Assembly (NCBI RefSeq): GCF_024357955.1
Contig: NZ_JANEYT010000037.1
Span: forward strand, 1-48,858
Length of the DNA: 48,858 nt
From: Photobacterium pectinilyticum
GTDB lineage: Bacteria > Pseudomonadota > Gammaproteobacteria > Enterobacterales > Vibrionaceae
Direction of reading: 5' to 3'
Shown here: one piece after another, positions 17,083 through 26,338 of the stretch
How the letters are laid out: the number at the start of each line of letters is the position of its first letter
Numbering within the stretch: the stretch's first letter is position 1
The notes under the pieces: model-generated
The model's database searches: none
What the model was told of the DNA's origin: nothing
The model's input: only the letters and a program-made list of their open reading frames with translations
Made by a program: the position numbers and the translations under genes

Positions 17083-18333
17083 ATGTTGCGTATTGCATTA
17101 CTTTTCTTGGCACTATTGGCTCTTCCGCTGAAGGCTGCCACGGTGACCAACCTTTATCAGGCACAGGTGGCCCTGCCTGATACGGATCGCCAATCCGAGC
17201 AAGCAGCCAGGAAGCAGGCTCTGGAGCAGGTACTGATAAAAGTATCGGGGCAGAGCAACATCGTAGAAAACGAAATCGTTGCCAAGGCGTTGGGAAGCAG
17301 TAACCAATATGTCAGCCAGTTCAGCTATGCCAACCGTGATGGTCAGCGTACTCTATTACTGACTTTTGACCGAAGCCGCATCCGTACTTTATTGACACAG
17401 GCCAACTCGACCTTCTGGAGCGAGCTGCGACCGAGTGTTTTGGTATGGCTGGTGGAAGATGCTAACCGCAGCCGTAATATTATCTGGGATCAGTCGAGTA
17501 ACGATTTAGCTAACCGCATCAAAGATGATGGTGATCGCCGTGGAGTACCGGTATTGATCCCCATCGGTGACTTTGAAGATGTAACGGCTATCAGCACGCC
17601 GGATATCTGGGGGGGATTTGTCCAGCCTATAGCGACAGCAAGCCAGCGTTACCAGCCTCAAGCGGTATTGGTGGTGCGAGCCCGTCAGCAGGACAATGAG
17701 CAGGTTACCCTGAACTGGCAGCTTTATTCTGGAAATGTTGAACAGCTAGGTCGTAACAAGGTTGCACCGTCAGAAGGCCGCAATAGCGGCGAGACGGCCA
17801 CGTCAGTCGCTCAGATGATAGATAGCGTGGCAGATATTCTTGCTGCCAAATATGCCGTGCAGCTTGGCGGTGACACCAGCGGTCAGCTGGCGGTGGTGGT
17901 TGAGAATATCCAATCGTCGAAAGATTTCTTTACCCTTGAACGTATGATCACTAACCTGACATCGGTTGCTGCGGTTAATGCTTACCGTATTCAAGGTGAC
18001 CGGGTTGAATTTACCGTTCAGTTGCTTAGTACCGAAGATGTGTTCCAGCGTGAACTGAGCCAGGATAGCCGTTTGTCAGCCGTGACTACGCCGGTGACAG
18101 AGCAATATGAACCGGCCCCTCAGCCAGAAGGCATGATAAGAGCAACGGATGTGTCAGCTTCTGGTGAGCCTTCTGTTCAGCCTGCCGACCAAGTAAATCC
18201 GGTGGCTGGTGAGGCATCGGGTGTGGATGTTTCAGACACAGAGCAGCTTAACAGCGATGCGCCAGTTGAAACTAAGCCAGCCAAGCAAGCTGCTGTGTTC
18301 AGCTGGTCTGATACTACGTCAGCAGCCTTGTAA
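17083..18333 (+). CDS. DUF2066 domain-containing exported protein
   Basis: The 416-residue protein has a signal peptide (cut near Leu-Lys-Ala-Ala, about 18-19) and a long DUF2066 domain (about 20-335) of unknown function. The last 75 or so residues are low-complexity, rich in Pro, Glu, Gln, Ser and Val, and are probably disordered. In many gammaproteobacteria this family lies next to hda and purMN, but no hda is found here. ATG 17083 has only a weak ribosome site. A terminator follows, so the gene is monocistronic. Confidence 0.8.
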   Translation: MLRIALLFLALLALPLKAATVTNLYQAQVALPDTDRQSEQAARKQALEQVLIKVSGQSNIVENEIVAKALGSSNQYVSQFSYANRDGQRTLLLTFDRSRIRTLLTQANSTFWSELRPSVLVWLVEDANRSRNIIWDQSSNDLANRIKDDGDRRGVPVLIPIGDFEDVTAISTPDIWGGFVQPIATASQRYQPQAVLVVRARQQDNEQVTLNWQLYSGNVEQLGRNKVAPSEGRNSGETATSVAQMIDSVADILAAKYAVQLGGDTSGQLAVVVENIQSSKDFFTLERMITNLTSVAAVNAYRIQGDRVEFTVQLLSTEDVFQRELSQDSRLSAVTTPVTEQYEPAPQPEGMIRATDVSASGEPSVQPADQVNPVAGEASGVDVSDTEQLNSDAPVETKPAKQAAVFSWSDTTSAAL

Positions 18334-18363
18334 GTGGTTACTTACCAATACTGACAAGGCAAT

Positions 18364-18396
18364 AAAAAAACGGTGGCTTAGGCCACCGTTTTTGTT
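18364..18396. terminator. Terminator after the DUF2066 gene
   Basis: The stem AACGGTGGC/GCCACCGTT is flanked by seven A residues and a T-rich run, so it may also serve the convergent DUF2069 gene. Confidence 0.85.
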
Positions 18397-18428
18397 TATA
18401 TCCACATTAGGTTTATACGTCCTAGCCG

Positions 18429-18854
18429 TTATTGTCCTTCATGCTGGGCTTTTTCTTCTTTCTCTACCTGAGAGAGCTTTTTCAGCTTCAGTCCCAACTC
18501 CCTGCCGCGGTAGCGGGTAAATAAAATATTGGCTATAAAGGCACTCGTTGTCAGTATCAGCTCAATCAATGCCAGCCAGCGTTCACCATCGTCGATCCAC
18601 AGAATGGTCAGGGCGTGGAGGAAGTAGAACATCAGGATGAAGTTGGCCCAGGCGTGGGTATAAGGTTTACCGGCCAAAATGCCTTTGAGTGGAAGCAGTA
18701 GCGGTATGACCCAGACCACAGCCATTGCCATGGGGTTAATATGTGGGTGCGGCGATAGGCTTGCTTGCCACAGTACCACCCAGGCCAATAGGCCAAGATT
18801 GGCCGATATGGCAAAGTAGCGCAACAAGCGCGTTTTTTTCTGCATGACAGTCAT
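18429..18854 (-). CDS. DUF2069 inner-membrane protein
   Basis: This 141-residue protein has four predicted membrane segments (about 13-32, 42-60, 65-85 and 90-112) and a charged, coiled-coil-like C-terminal tail rich in Lys and Glu. It fits the DUF2069 family, whose role is unknown. I chose ATG 18854 because it has an AAGGAT site 6 bases upstream and lies 4 bases after the wrbA stop; a longer frame would overlap wrbA by 44 bases. It is the last gene of arsC-wrbA-DUF2069. Confidence 0.82.
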   Translation of the reverse strand: MTVMQKKTRLLRYFAISANLGLLAWVVLWQASLSPHPHINPMAMAVVWVIPLLLPLKGILAGKPYTHAWANFILMFYFLHALTILWIDDGERWLALIELILTTSAFIANILFTRYRGRELGLKLKKLSQVEKEEKAQHEGQ

Positions 18855-18858
18855 AGCG

Positions 18859-19455
<597 letters not shown>

Positions 19456-19806
19456 TCACAGGATGTCTAGCACTTTCTCGGGCGGGCGGCCCATTGCAGC
19501 ACGTTCGCCATTGACGACGATTGGACGTTCGATCAGCTTCGGATTGGCTGCCATTGCGTTGATCAGTTGCTGTTCGGTAACCTCAGCACCACCCAGATCC
19601 AACTCCTTGTATAGCGCTTCTTTAGTACGCATCATGTCACGAGCAGTGGTATAACCAAGCTGGCTCAGCAAGACTTGGATCTGTTCGGCTGAAGGGGTGT
19701 CGTCAAGGTATTTGACAACAGTTGGGTTGATCCCTTTCTCTTCCAATAGAGCGAGGGTCTGGCGGCTTTTCGAGCAACGAGGGTTATGGTAGATGGTGAC
19801 AGACAT
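19456..19806 (-). CDS. arsC: Arsenate reductase (glutaredoxin-coupled), ArsC/YfgD type
   Basis: The 116-residue protein has the ArsC motif His-Asn-Pro-Arg-Cys-Ser-Lys-Ser with the nucleophile at Cys11, and the conserved Arg residues further on (about 60 and 94). It matches the YfgD branch, which lies next to bepA in E. coli and is not part of an ars operon; no arsB or arsR is present here. Its in vivo substrate may not be arsenate. AAGGAAG lies 5 bases before ATG 19806. A long hairpin occurs in its leader. Confidence 0.9.
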   Translation of the reverse strand: MSVTIYHNPRCSKSRQTLALLEEKGINPTVVKYLDDTPSAEQIQVLLSQLGYTTARDMMRTKEALYKELDLGGAEVTEQQLINAMAANPKLIERPIVVNGERAAMGRPPEKVLDIL

Positions 19807-19824
19807 GTTACTTCCTTCTTAAAT

Positions 19825-19853
19825 GTAACCGGCGAGGTGTCCACGCCGGTTAC
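19825..19853 (-). promoter_or_regulatory. Inverted repeat in the arsC leader
   Basis: Ten-base perfect arms (GTAACCGGCG and CGCCGGTTAC) surround a 9-base spacer, ending 18 bases before the arsC start. No T run follows, so it is not an ordinary terminator. It may be an operator or an RNA hairpin. Confidence 0.55.
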
Positions 19854-19935
19854 TAATTGTTTTAATGATGTTGCCCCATTGTAGAACACCTGTCATCAAG
19901 AAGGAATGCTATAACCTCGGTTCTTGCTAGCTCGA

Positions 19936-21390
19936 TCAGAGATTGGCAAAGCGTTGTCTGGCAAGACGAAGTTGATCTATGCGGGCATCATAGCGAGCCT
20001 GATCCAGTGAGTTGACCTCGACAATTTGGCTTGCTTGGATATACATTTGAATCGCTTTTTCCCACGCACCGCGCAAGGCCATCAACTCTGCTCTGGCGGC
20101 TAGTTCCGCATCACGGCGACCATTGGCGGCTTGGGCCTGAGCCAGTAAGTGCCAGCCGTTCGGATCGTTCGGGTTGTCATAGGTATAGCGAGTCAGGATC
20201 GGGATACTGTCACTGTTACGGTTCGCTTCCTGCAGGGCATTCGCTAGATTCAAACGCAGTACCTTGTTGTTTGGGTTGGCTTTTTGCGCGCTTTCCAGGC
20301 GTGCAATTGCACGATCATATTGTTTTTGGTGCAGGTCGAGATCCGTGGCCGAATCGATGTAGAAGCGGTTGTTGGGCTCTTTGGCCAACAATGGGTCAAG
20401 CAAGGCATGGGCTTGGTCATACTTTTCGGAATCAATATACACCAGTGCCTTGCCGTAATTGAGCGCATCTTTCATTGTGCCATTACTGTTTTTCATTTGG
20501 CGCTCAAACCAATCCAGTGCCGCTTTGTTATCGATACCGGCGTAGCGGGCAACAATGCGGGCGCGGGCAAGCTGGTAGCGCTTTGACGTCTGCACACTGC
20601 TAGCCGGGAACTGGTTGGCTCGGCTGCGGCTGTCGGTGATACGCGATTCAGGCAAGGGGTGAGTCAGCAGCATCGGCGGCGGTGTGCTGACATAGCGGTA
20701 TTGATCGGCGAGGCGGCCAAAGAAGCGCGGCATCGCTTGCACATCGAAGCCAGATTTTGACAAGGTGGCAATACCGATACGGTCAGCTTCTTTTTCGTTG
20801 CTACGGGTATAGTTGATTTGGCCCTGGGCTGAGGCGGCGGTGGTGGCATGAATCGCCGCGATCCCTGCTTCTGGTGAGGCTATCGCCAGCATCATCGAGC
20901 CGATAAGAGCCGCCAGTGTGGCCGGCGATTTCCTGGCTTGGTCTTCCATGCTTCTTGCTAGGTGGCGTTGGGTGACGTGGGCGATTTCGTGGGCAACGAC
21001 CGAGGCTAGTTCACTTTCGGTTTTAGCATGGAGAAACAGTCCTGAATGGATAGCAACATGGCCACCGAAAAAGGCGAAGGCGTTGATATCCCGGTTCTGG
21101 ATCATGAAGAAGCTGAACGGGGTACGGACGTCGTTGGCATTGGCAACCAGGCGGTGGCCGAGATCACTGATATATTCAGACAGCAGCGGATCGCTGATCA
21201 CTGGCATACTGGCCCTGATCATCCGCATGTAGGCATCACCGTACTCCATTTCTTTTTCAATGCTGAGCGTCGATGCTGCTGCGGTCCCTATATCAGGTAG
21301 ACTGCTTAGGTCATTGGCCGGAGCTGCAATGCTAGTGCCGAGTAATGCACTGATGAGAAGATAGGCTGGCGCCTTAGCAAATCGAAACAT
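19936..21390 (-). CDS. bepA: Beta-barrel assembly-enhancing protease
   Basis: BepA (YfgC) is a periplasmic zinc protease and chaperone that promotes assembly of LptD and degrades misassembled outer-membrane proteins. The signal peptide covers about 1-25. The M48 motif His134-Glu-Ile-Ala-His138 and third ligand Glu201 are intact, as is His244, which corresponds to the His-switch residue of E. coli. A TPR domain fills about 290-484. The 484-residue length matches E. coli (487). It is divergent from the TusA-like gene. Confidence 0.95.
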   Translation of the reverse strand: MFRFAKAPAYLLISALLGTSIAAPANDLSSLPDIGTAAASTLSIEKEMEYGDAYMRMIRASMPVISDPLLSEYISDLGHRLVANANDVRTPFSFFMIQNRDINAFAFFGGHVAIHSGLFLHAKTESELASVVAHEIAHVTQRHLARSMEDQARKSPATLAALIGSMMLAIASPEAGIAAIHATTAASAQGQINYTRSNEKEADRIGIATLSKSGFDVQAMPRFFGRLADQYRYVSTPPPMLLTHPLPESRITDSRSRANQFPASSVQTSKRYQLARARIVARYAGIDNKAALDWFERQMKNSNGTMKDALNYGKALVYIDSEKYDQAHALLDPLLAKEPNNRFYIDSATDLDLHQKQYDRAIARLESAQKANPNNKVLRLNLANALQEANRNSDSIPILTRYTYDNPNDPNGWHLLAQAQAANGRRDAELAARAELMALRGAWEKAIQMYIQASQIVEVNSLDQARYDARIDQLRLARQRFANL

Positions 21391-21499
21391 AGTAATAATT
21401 AATACCGCCCTCTGTTGCGTGTTCCTGCATTCGCACTACTGCGAGGCTAAATCTGTCCTGAATAATGCTGTGTTTCACCAAGGTCTGACAGCGAAACCT

Positions 21500-21528
21500 T
21501 TGACAGGTTTCTTTTTTGTCACTCTAAT
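21500..21528 (+). promoter_or_regulatory. Promoter of the TusA-like/perM pair
   Basis: A perfect -35 TTGACA (21500-21505) is separated by 17 bp from TCTAAT (21523-21528). Transcription would start near 21535, leaving about 39 bases of leader before ATG 21574 but only about 12 before ATG 21547. Confidence 0.65.
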
Positions 21529-21573
21529 AACCTTTACAATAACCCGATGGATGATAATTGTCAGTATATCGGA

Positions 21574-21801
21574 ATGGAACCTGCATTGCTTAATTTGACG
21601 ACGGAACGCTGCCCAATGGCTCTGCTTATTGCCAAAAGGGCGGTGCATGCGTTGGAAGTTGGCGACAAGCTTGAAGTTCATATCACTGACACTGGGGCAA
21701 GGCAGGATATCCCCCGCTACCTCTCAAACCATGGCTTTCTTATTGATGTACGGTTGGACAACCAACAGGTACTTGAAATTATTGTGACCAAAAGGCAGTA
21801 A
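21574..21801 (+). CDS. TusA-family sulfurtransferase-like protein
   Basis: The 75-residue protein has the TusA/SirA fold with one conserved cysteine in Arg-Cys-Pro-Met-Ala (Cys13). The usual family motif is Cys-Pro-x-Pro; here the second Pro is Ala, so it belongs to a side branch whose role is unknown. The typical Arg-Asp-Ile-Pro turn appears as Arg-Gln-Asp-Ile-Pro (about 43-47). I prefer ATG 21574 on promoter position, although ATG 21547 is also open; neither has a good ribosome site. perM follows after 7 bp, so the two form an operon. Confidence 0.75.
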   Translation: MEPALLNLTTERCPMALLIAKRAVHALEVGDKLEVHITDTGARQDIPRYLSNHGFLIDVRLDNQQVLEIIVTKRQ

Positions 21802-21808
21802 ACATTTT

Positions 21809-22885
21809 ATGCTGGACATGCTGACTCGCTGGTATCAGCGACGCTTTTCCGACCCCCATGCCGTGAGCTTGATTGCTATTCTACTGGGTGGCTTCCTGAC
21901 CATATACTTCTTCGGCAACCTGATTGCGCCATTGCTGGTGGCAATTGTTCTCGCATACCTGCTGGAGTGGCCAGTAATGCAACTGACCCGGCTGGGGCTG
22001 CCTAGAATGCTGGCAGTCATGGGCGTGTTATTTATCTTTGCCGGTTTGATGGTCATGGCAGTCTTTGGTCTGGTGCCGACAATTTGGCATCAGGTCGGCA
22101 ATTTGATTGCTGATGTACCTAATATGTTCAATGGCCTGCAGGAATATGTCTCCAGCTTGCCTGAGCGCTACCCAGACTTTGTTCAGCCACACCAAGTGTC
22201 CACATTCATGATCACCTTGCGCGAAAAAGTGCTGGGTATGGGTGAGAGTGTGGTGAAAGGTTCACTGGCTTCTTTGGTAAGTTTAGCCACCTTGGCCGTT
22301 TACCTGATCTTGGTCCCTCTTTTGGTATTCTTCCTGCTTAAAGACAAGGAAGAGATGATGGAGATGCTCAGTGGGCTGCTACCGAAGAACCGTCGTCTGA
22401 CCAGCAAGGTGGGGGCGGAAATGAACCAACAGATCTCCAACTATATTCGTGGCAAGGTAACCGAAATCTTCATTGTCGGTATTGTCAGTTATGTCACCTT
22501 TGCGGTCATGGATCTGCGCTATGCGGTTTTGCTTGGTGTATTGGTGGGGTTCTCGGTACTGATCCCATATATTGGGGCGGCAGCGGTTACTTTACCGGTG
22601 GCGATGGTAGGTTTGTTCCAGTGGGGGATCAGCCCAGAGTTTTGGTGGCTGCTGGTTGCCTACGGTATTATTCAGGCCCTAGATGGTAACGTATTGGTGC
22701 CGATCTTGTTCTCGGAAGCGGTCAACCTTCACCCAGTGGCAATTATCGTGTCGGTGTTGGTATTTGGTGGTTTGTGGGGCTTTTGGGGGGTCTTTTTCGC
22801 CATCCCGTTGGCGACGCTGGTCAAGGCGGTATGGAATGCCCTCCCCTCTACGGAGTTGCAGTCGCAAGAGCAGATCGAAGAGTAG
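21809..22885 (+). CDS. perM: AI-2E family transporter (PerM-like)
   Basis: The 358-residue protein has about seven or eight membrane segments arranged as in the AI-2E/PerM family, with a long soluble loop after the second pair (about 95-150). E. coli perM (yfgO) is the neighbour of bepA, as here. Members export varied substrates (AI-2, sodium or others), so the substrate cannot be named. It is the second gene after the TusA-like protein and is followed by a terminator. Confidence 0.88.
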   Translation: MLDMLTRWYQRRFSDPHAVSLIAILLGGFLTIYFFGNLIAPLLVAIVLAYLLEWPVMQLTRLGLPRMLAVMGVLFIFAGLMVMAVFGLVPTIWHQVGNLIADVPNMFNGLQEYVSSLPERYPDFVQPHQVSTFMITLREKVLGMGESVVKGSLASLVSLATLAVYLILVPLLVFFLLKDKEEMMEMLSGLLPKNRRLTSKVGAEMNQQISNYIRGKVTEIFIVGIVSYVTFAVMDLRYAVLLGVLVGFSVLIPYIGAAAVTLPVAMVGLFQWGISPEFWWLLVAYGIIQALDGNVLVPILFSEAVNLHPVAIIVSVLVFGGLWGFWGVFFAIPLATLVKAVWNALPSTELQSQEQIEE

Positions 22886-22917
22886 TGGGTGCCTGAATAA
22901 AACAGATGCAATATAGG

Positions 22918-22942
22918 AAAAAGCCGCGTTTGCGGCTTTTTT
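22918..22942. terminator. Bidirectional terminator between perM and bcp
   Basis: The stem AAGCCGC/GCGGCTT with a GTTT loop is flanked by A and T runs and serves both convergent genes; it reaches the bcp stop codon. Confidence 0.8.
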
Positions 22943-23427
22943 CATATTTGAAAATCTATTGTGTTTTCCTTGAGGTAAGCAAGCACTACTTCATGGTGAT
23001 TCTTGGTCTTGAACTTATTGAAGACATGTTCAATCACACCATTTTCATCTATCAGGAAGCTAATACGGTGCAGGCCGTCGTATACTTTTCCCATAAATTG
23101 CTTTTTTCCCCAGACACCAAACTGGTCGGCGACTGAGTGATCTTCGTCTGACAATAGGGTGAAGTTTAGATTGTCACGTTCGATAAACTTCGGCAGGCGC
23201 TTAACTGCATCAATACTGATTCCGAGTACTTCAACATTGAAGGCATCAAGTTCCGCTTTGCTATCACGCAGGCCACATGCCTGAACGGTACAGCCGGGGG
23301 TCATGGCTTTCGGATAGAAATAAGCAAGAACTTTCTTGCCTTTGAAATCGGCCAGGCTAACCGGCTCGTCATTTTGGTTATGTAGTGTGAAGGCTGGCGC
23401 AGGCGTACCGGCGGTCAAAGTCTTCAT
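22942..23427 (-). CDS. bcp: Thioredoxin-dependent thiol peroxidase (peroxiredoxin)
   Basis: Bcp reduces hydrogen peroxide and organic peroxides with thioredoxin. The 161-residue protein has peroxidatic Cys46 (Pro-Gly-Cys-Thr) and resolving Cys51 five residues later, the atypical two-cysteine arrangement of E. coli Bcp. I chose ATG 23427 (AGGA site 7 to 8 bases upstream, family N-terminus Met-Lys-Thr-Leu); a longer frame would overlap gcvR. The start is 10 bp after the gcvR stop, as in the E. coli gcvR-bcp operon. Confidence 0.94.
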   Translation of the reverse strand: MKTLTAGTPAPAFTLHNQNDEPVSLADFKGKKVLAYFYPKAMTPGCTVQACGLRDSKAELDAFNVEVLGISIDAVKRLPKFIERDNLNFTLLSDEDHSVADQFGVWGKKQFMGKVYDGLHRISFLIDENGVIEHVFNKFKTKNHHEVVLAYLKENTIDFQI

Positions 23428-23437
23428 AGTGGATTCC

Positions 23438-23977
23438 TTATTGATTATGGCCGACAAAAGTCACGTTGCCGCTGACCAGCAGATCTTGGCAAAGTGCTTC
23501 AAATTCTTCTTGTAAGCTCATTAGGTTACAGCCTTCAGGTAAATTTGTCCCGATTTGCAGCTGAAATCTATTCGGCGATCCGGTTTGTGTACTTTCTTGG
23601 GTGTGGGCGCTGAGCGAGGCGATATCGATGGTGCGCAAGGCGAGGAAGCCGGTAAATTGCTCTATTAGACCAGGGCTGTCATTGGCTTCAATGTGAAAGT
23701 CGGCGGTATAGGTAAAATGGCGATATTCATGCTTGGTTGTGCGCTTCATAACCGTTAGCAAGTCATGTTCGCTGGCCTTTAGCGGTAAGGTCGATTCAAC
23801 CCGGGAGATGGCATTGGCTGAGCCCGAAAGTAACATTATAAGGGTGAACTCTTGACCAAACAGGGCCAGGCGGCTGTCAACAATGTTGCAGTCGCATTGG
23901 GTAATAAGCCGGGTGACGTCATCAGAAATTCCAGGGCGGTCTGTGCCAACCGCGGTAACGACGAGATAATGCTCCAT
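23438..23977 (-). CDS. gcvR: Glycine cleavage system transcriptional repressor
   Basis: GcvR binds GcvA and blocks activation of the gcvTHP operon when glycine is low. The 179-residue protein has two ACT domains (about 5-70 and 90-170), the first opening with Thr-Ala-Val-Gly-Thr-Asp-Arg-Pro-Gly-Ile. It is upstream of bcp and divergent from dapA, the same order as in E. coli. The glycine-cleavage genes themselves are not in the window. Confidence 0.93.
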   Translation of the reverse strand: MEHYLVVTAVGTDRPGISDDVTRLITQCDCNIVDSRLALFGQEFTLIMLLSGSANAISRVESTLPLKASEHDLLTVMKRTTKHEYRHFTYTADFHIEANDSPGLIEQFTGFLALRTIDIASLSAHTQESTQTGSPNRFQLQIGTNLPEGCNLMSLQEEFEALCQDLLVSGNVTFVGHNQ

Positions 23978-24178
23978 ATTTATCCATCACATTTTGAATA
24001 CCTTCTGCATGTTAGCACAGACCCATGGTCCGCCAAGGGATATCTCCAGCAGATGCTAAATGTGGATAAATGCTTGTTTGGCCGTAGTGTTGTTTTACAC
24101 CCCATGGAAGCGAAAAATAAGATGTAAAAGTGAGCTGTTGGCAGAGAGTTAGCCTTCACTGATTTACATACTTCTGTC

Positions 24179-24207
24179 TTGAGTTTACTGTAACTGAAAC
24201 GTAGTAT
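24179..24207 (+). promoter_or_regulatory. Promoter of dapA
   Basis: TTGAGT (24179-24184) and TAGTAT (24202-24207) are separated by 17 bp, about 85 bases before the dapA start. The rest of the 313-bp gcvR-dapA gap (23978-24290) holds no gene that I can see; no lysine riboswitch is apparent. Confidence 0.55.
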
Positions 24208-24290
24208 GGTTTTCTTGGCCGCTTGATAATTCGCTAAACCAGCATAAATTCATGATGAAGCCAGGATATATTTTTTCAGGGGAGATGGAC

Positions 24291-25172
24291 ATGTTTACAG
24301 GAAGCATGGTAGCGCTAATTACACCGCTTGATGAAGCTGGTGAAGTCGATTACGCCAGTTTGGCGTCACTTGTAGAATACCACATTGCCGCGGGCACCGA
24401 TGCCATTGTTGCGGTTGGTACCACCGGAGAGTCAGCAACGTTGACCGTTGATGAGCATGTGAAGGTGGTATTGAAGACCCTGGAATATGCACAGGGTCGA
24501 ATTCCGGTCATTGCAGGCACAGGGGCCAATGCGACTCATGAAGCCATCACCTTTAGTAAACTCTTTTCTGGCACTGGTGTTGCGGGCTGTTTGACGGTAA
24601 CGCCGTACTATAATAAGCCAACACAGGAAGGCTTGTATCAGCATTTCAAAGCGATTGCAGAGGCGACAGATCTGCCTCAGATCCTATACAATGTGCCAGG
24701 GCGTACTGCTGTTGACTTGTTACCGGAGACGGTGGCCCGATTGGCGAAGATTGACAATATTGTTGGTATTAAGGATGCGACAGGGGATCTTTCTCGTGTG
24801 AAGATAACTCGGGAACTTTGTGGCGATGATTTTATCCAACTAAGCGGTGATGATGTCACTGGGTTGGATTTTGTGGCCGAGGGTGGTCACGGCGTGATCT
24901 CTGTAACAGCCAATATTGCGGCAGCGGATATGGCGCAAATGTTTAAGTTGGCCCTGTCCGGCCAAATTGAAGCGGCGAATGAGATCAATCAACGTTTGAT
25001 GCCGCTTCATAAGCAATTGTTTGTTGAATCCAACCCTATCCCGGTAAAATGGGCGGCACATCAGCTTGGCCTCGTCTCGTATGGCACTCTTCGCCTGCCG
25101 TTGACTGAGCTGAACGAATCTGCCCAACCAGTAGTTGCCGAAGCACTCAAGGATGCGAACGTACTACTGTAA
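24291..25172 (+). CDS. dapA: 4-hydroxy-tetrahydrodipicolinate synthase
   Basis: DapA condenses pyruvate with aspartate semialdehyde, the first committed step to diaminopimelate and lysine, and so feeds peptidoglycan synthesis. The Schiff-base Lys161, Tyr133, Tyr107 and Thr44-Thr45 are all present at E. coli positions. The protein has 293 residues (E. coli, 292). I chose ATG 24291 (GGGGAG site 6 bases upstream) over an upstream ATG at 24252, because it gives the family N-terminus Met-Phe-Thr-Gly. bamC follows after 30 bp. Confidence 0.96.
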   Translation: MFTGSMVALITPLDEAGEVDYASLASLVEYHIAAGTDAIVAVGTTGESATLTVDEHVKVVLKTLEYAQGRIPVIAGTGANATHEAITFSKLFSGTGVAGCLTVTPYYNKPTQEGLYQHFKAIAEATDLPQILYNVPGRTAVDLLPETVARLAKIDNIVGIKDATGDLSRVKITRELCGDDFIQLSGDDVTGLDFVAEGGHGVISVTANIAAADMAQMFKLALSGQIEAANEINQRLMPLHKQLFVESNPIPVKWAAHQLGLVSYGTLRLPLTELNESAQPVVAEALKDANVLL

Positions 25173-25202
25173 TTTGCTAGAGCGTAGGAGCGCAGAAGCG
25201 TA

Positions 25203-26231
25203 ATGAATTATAAGTATAAGCTGGTGGCGGCTGCCGTTGCGGTTGTTACACTGGCTGGCTGCTCTGATGGCGCGGAGCGCCGCCGTCAGGCAAACCAGGA
25301 TTTTAATTACCTCGATACTCAGCAGCTAGAGAGCTGGACGTTGCCAAGTGATGCACAGTCTTCGCTAGTTAGCGACTATGCGATTCCGGCAGGGGAATAT
25401 CAGGGAGCGATTGGTGCCGGGGTTGATATCCGTCCTCCGCAGCAAGTGCTTGCCTTGATCCCAGGGGCGCGAACGCTGCAAGACGCTGACGGTGTGACTT
25501 TGGTAATGGTCAAGCAGGAAGATCTTTCTGATGTTTGGTCGGTAACCCAAAAGTTGATCACTGAGCAGAACATCGGTTTGAGAAACCAGACGGCCAATAC
25601 CATAGAAACCGACTGGATCAGCTGGAATAACGAAGATGAAGACACCGAGATCGGTAGTCGCTACCGTATCGAGAAATCGGCTGAAGCAGGGCGTTACAGC
25701 TACCGCATCATGTTGGTTGACTGGCGTGAAGGCGGTACTGAGCAAACTGTAAGCGTTGAGAACAAAGAGCGCTACAGTATTCTGATGACCAATCTGGTGA
25801 CATCGCGTTTTGATGAGCGAGAGCGTGAGCAAGCACGTTTGCGTGCTCAGGAGCTGGTGAAACAGATCCCGATTTCAATGGGCCAAGATCGCAGCGGTCT
25901 ACCGGTGATCATTGCCCGTGCACCGTACAATGTGTTCTGGGAACGTCTACCTGACGTCTTGGGGCAACTGGGCTTTACCGTGGAAGGTCGTAACCGTTCA
26001 CAAGGTGTGGTTGAGGTACAGTTCAAGTCTCCGGATGATGAGTTTTGGGACGATCTGGGTACGCAGCCGGTTGAACTTGATAACCGTGCTTATAATTTAC
26101 AGCTAGGTGACTTGGGTAACCGTACGTCTATCAGTATTACCGATACCGATGGCAAGCCTGTTACCGAGCAAGCGCTGAACAGCCTTGCGCCAGTTATGGC
26201 AGCCGCTATTGAGCGAGCCAATCAAGGCTAA
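25203..26231 (+). CDS. bamC: Outer-membrane assembly lipoprotein BamC
   Basis: BamC (NlpB) is a lipoprotein of the BAM complex that inserts beta-barrel proteins into the outer membrane. The lipobox is Leu-Ala-Gly-Cys20. An unstructured N-terminal segment (about 21-95) that binds BamD is followed by two helix-grip domains (about 100-210 and 225-340). The 342-residue length is normal (E. coli, 344). It is in an operon with dapA, as in E. coli. Confidence 0.93.
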   Translation: MNYKYKLVAAAVAVVTLAGCSDGAERRRQANQDFNYLDTQQLESWTLPSDAQSSLVSDYAIPAGEYQGAIGAGVDIRPPQQVLALIPGARTLQDADGVTLVMVKQEDLSDVWSVTQKLITEQNIGLRNQTANTIETDWISWNNEDEDTEIGSRYRIEKSAEAGRYSYRIMLVDWREGGTEQTVSVENKERYSILMTNLVTSRFDEREREQARLRAQELVKQIPISMGQDRSGLPVIIARAPYNVFWERLPDVLGQLGFTVEGRNRSQGVVEVQFKSPDDEFWDDLGTQPVELDNRAYNLQLGDLGNRTSISITDTDGKPVTEQALNSLAPVMAAAIERANQG

Positions 26232-26250
26232 GCGATAAAATAGTGGCAAT

Positions 26251-26286
26251 AAAAAACGCAGCTGATTTATCAGCTGCGTTTTTTTA
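26251..26286. terminator. Bidirectional terminator between bamC and lipA
   Basis: An 11-bp stem (AACGCAGCTGA and its complement) with a 4-base loop is preceded by A residues and followed by a T run; it suits both convergent operons. Confidence 0.88.
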
Positions 26287-26338
26287 TGTTCTTAATAAGC
26301 GATTTTAATTACTCAGCGGCTTGTAGGGAGGGCGCTGG

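Noticed and set aside
24208..24290. Lysine riboswitch before dapA
   Set aside because: The leader is only about 80 bases and shows none of the expected junction structure.
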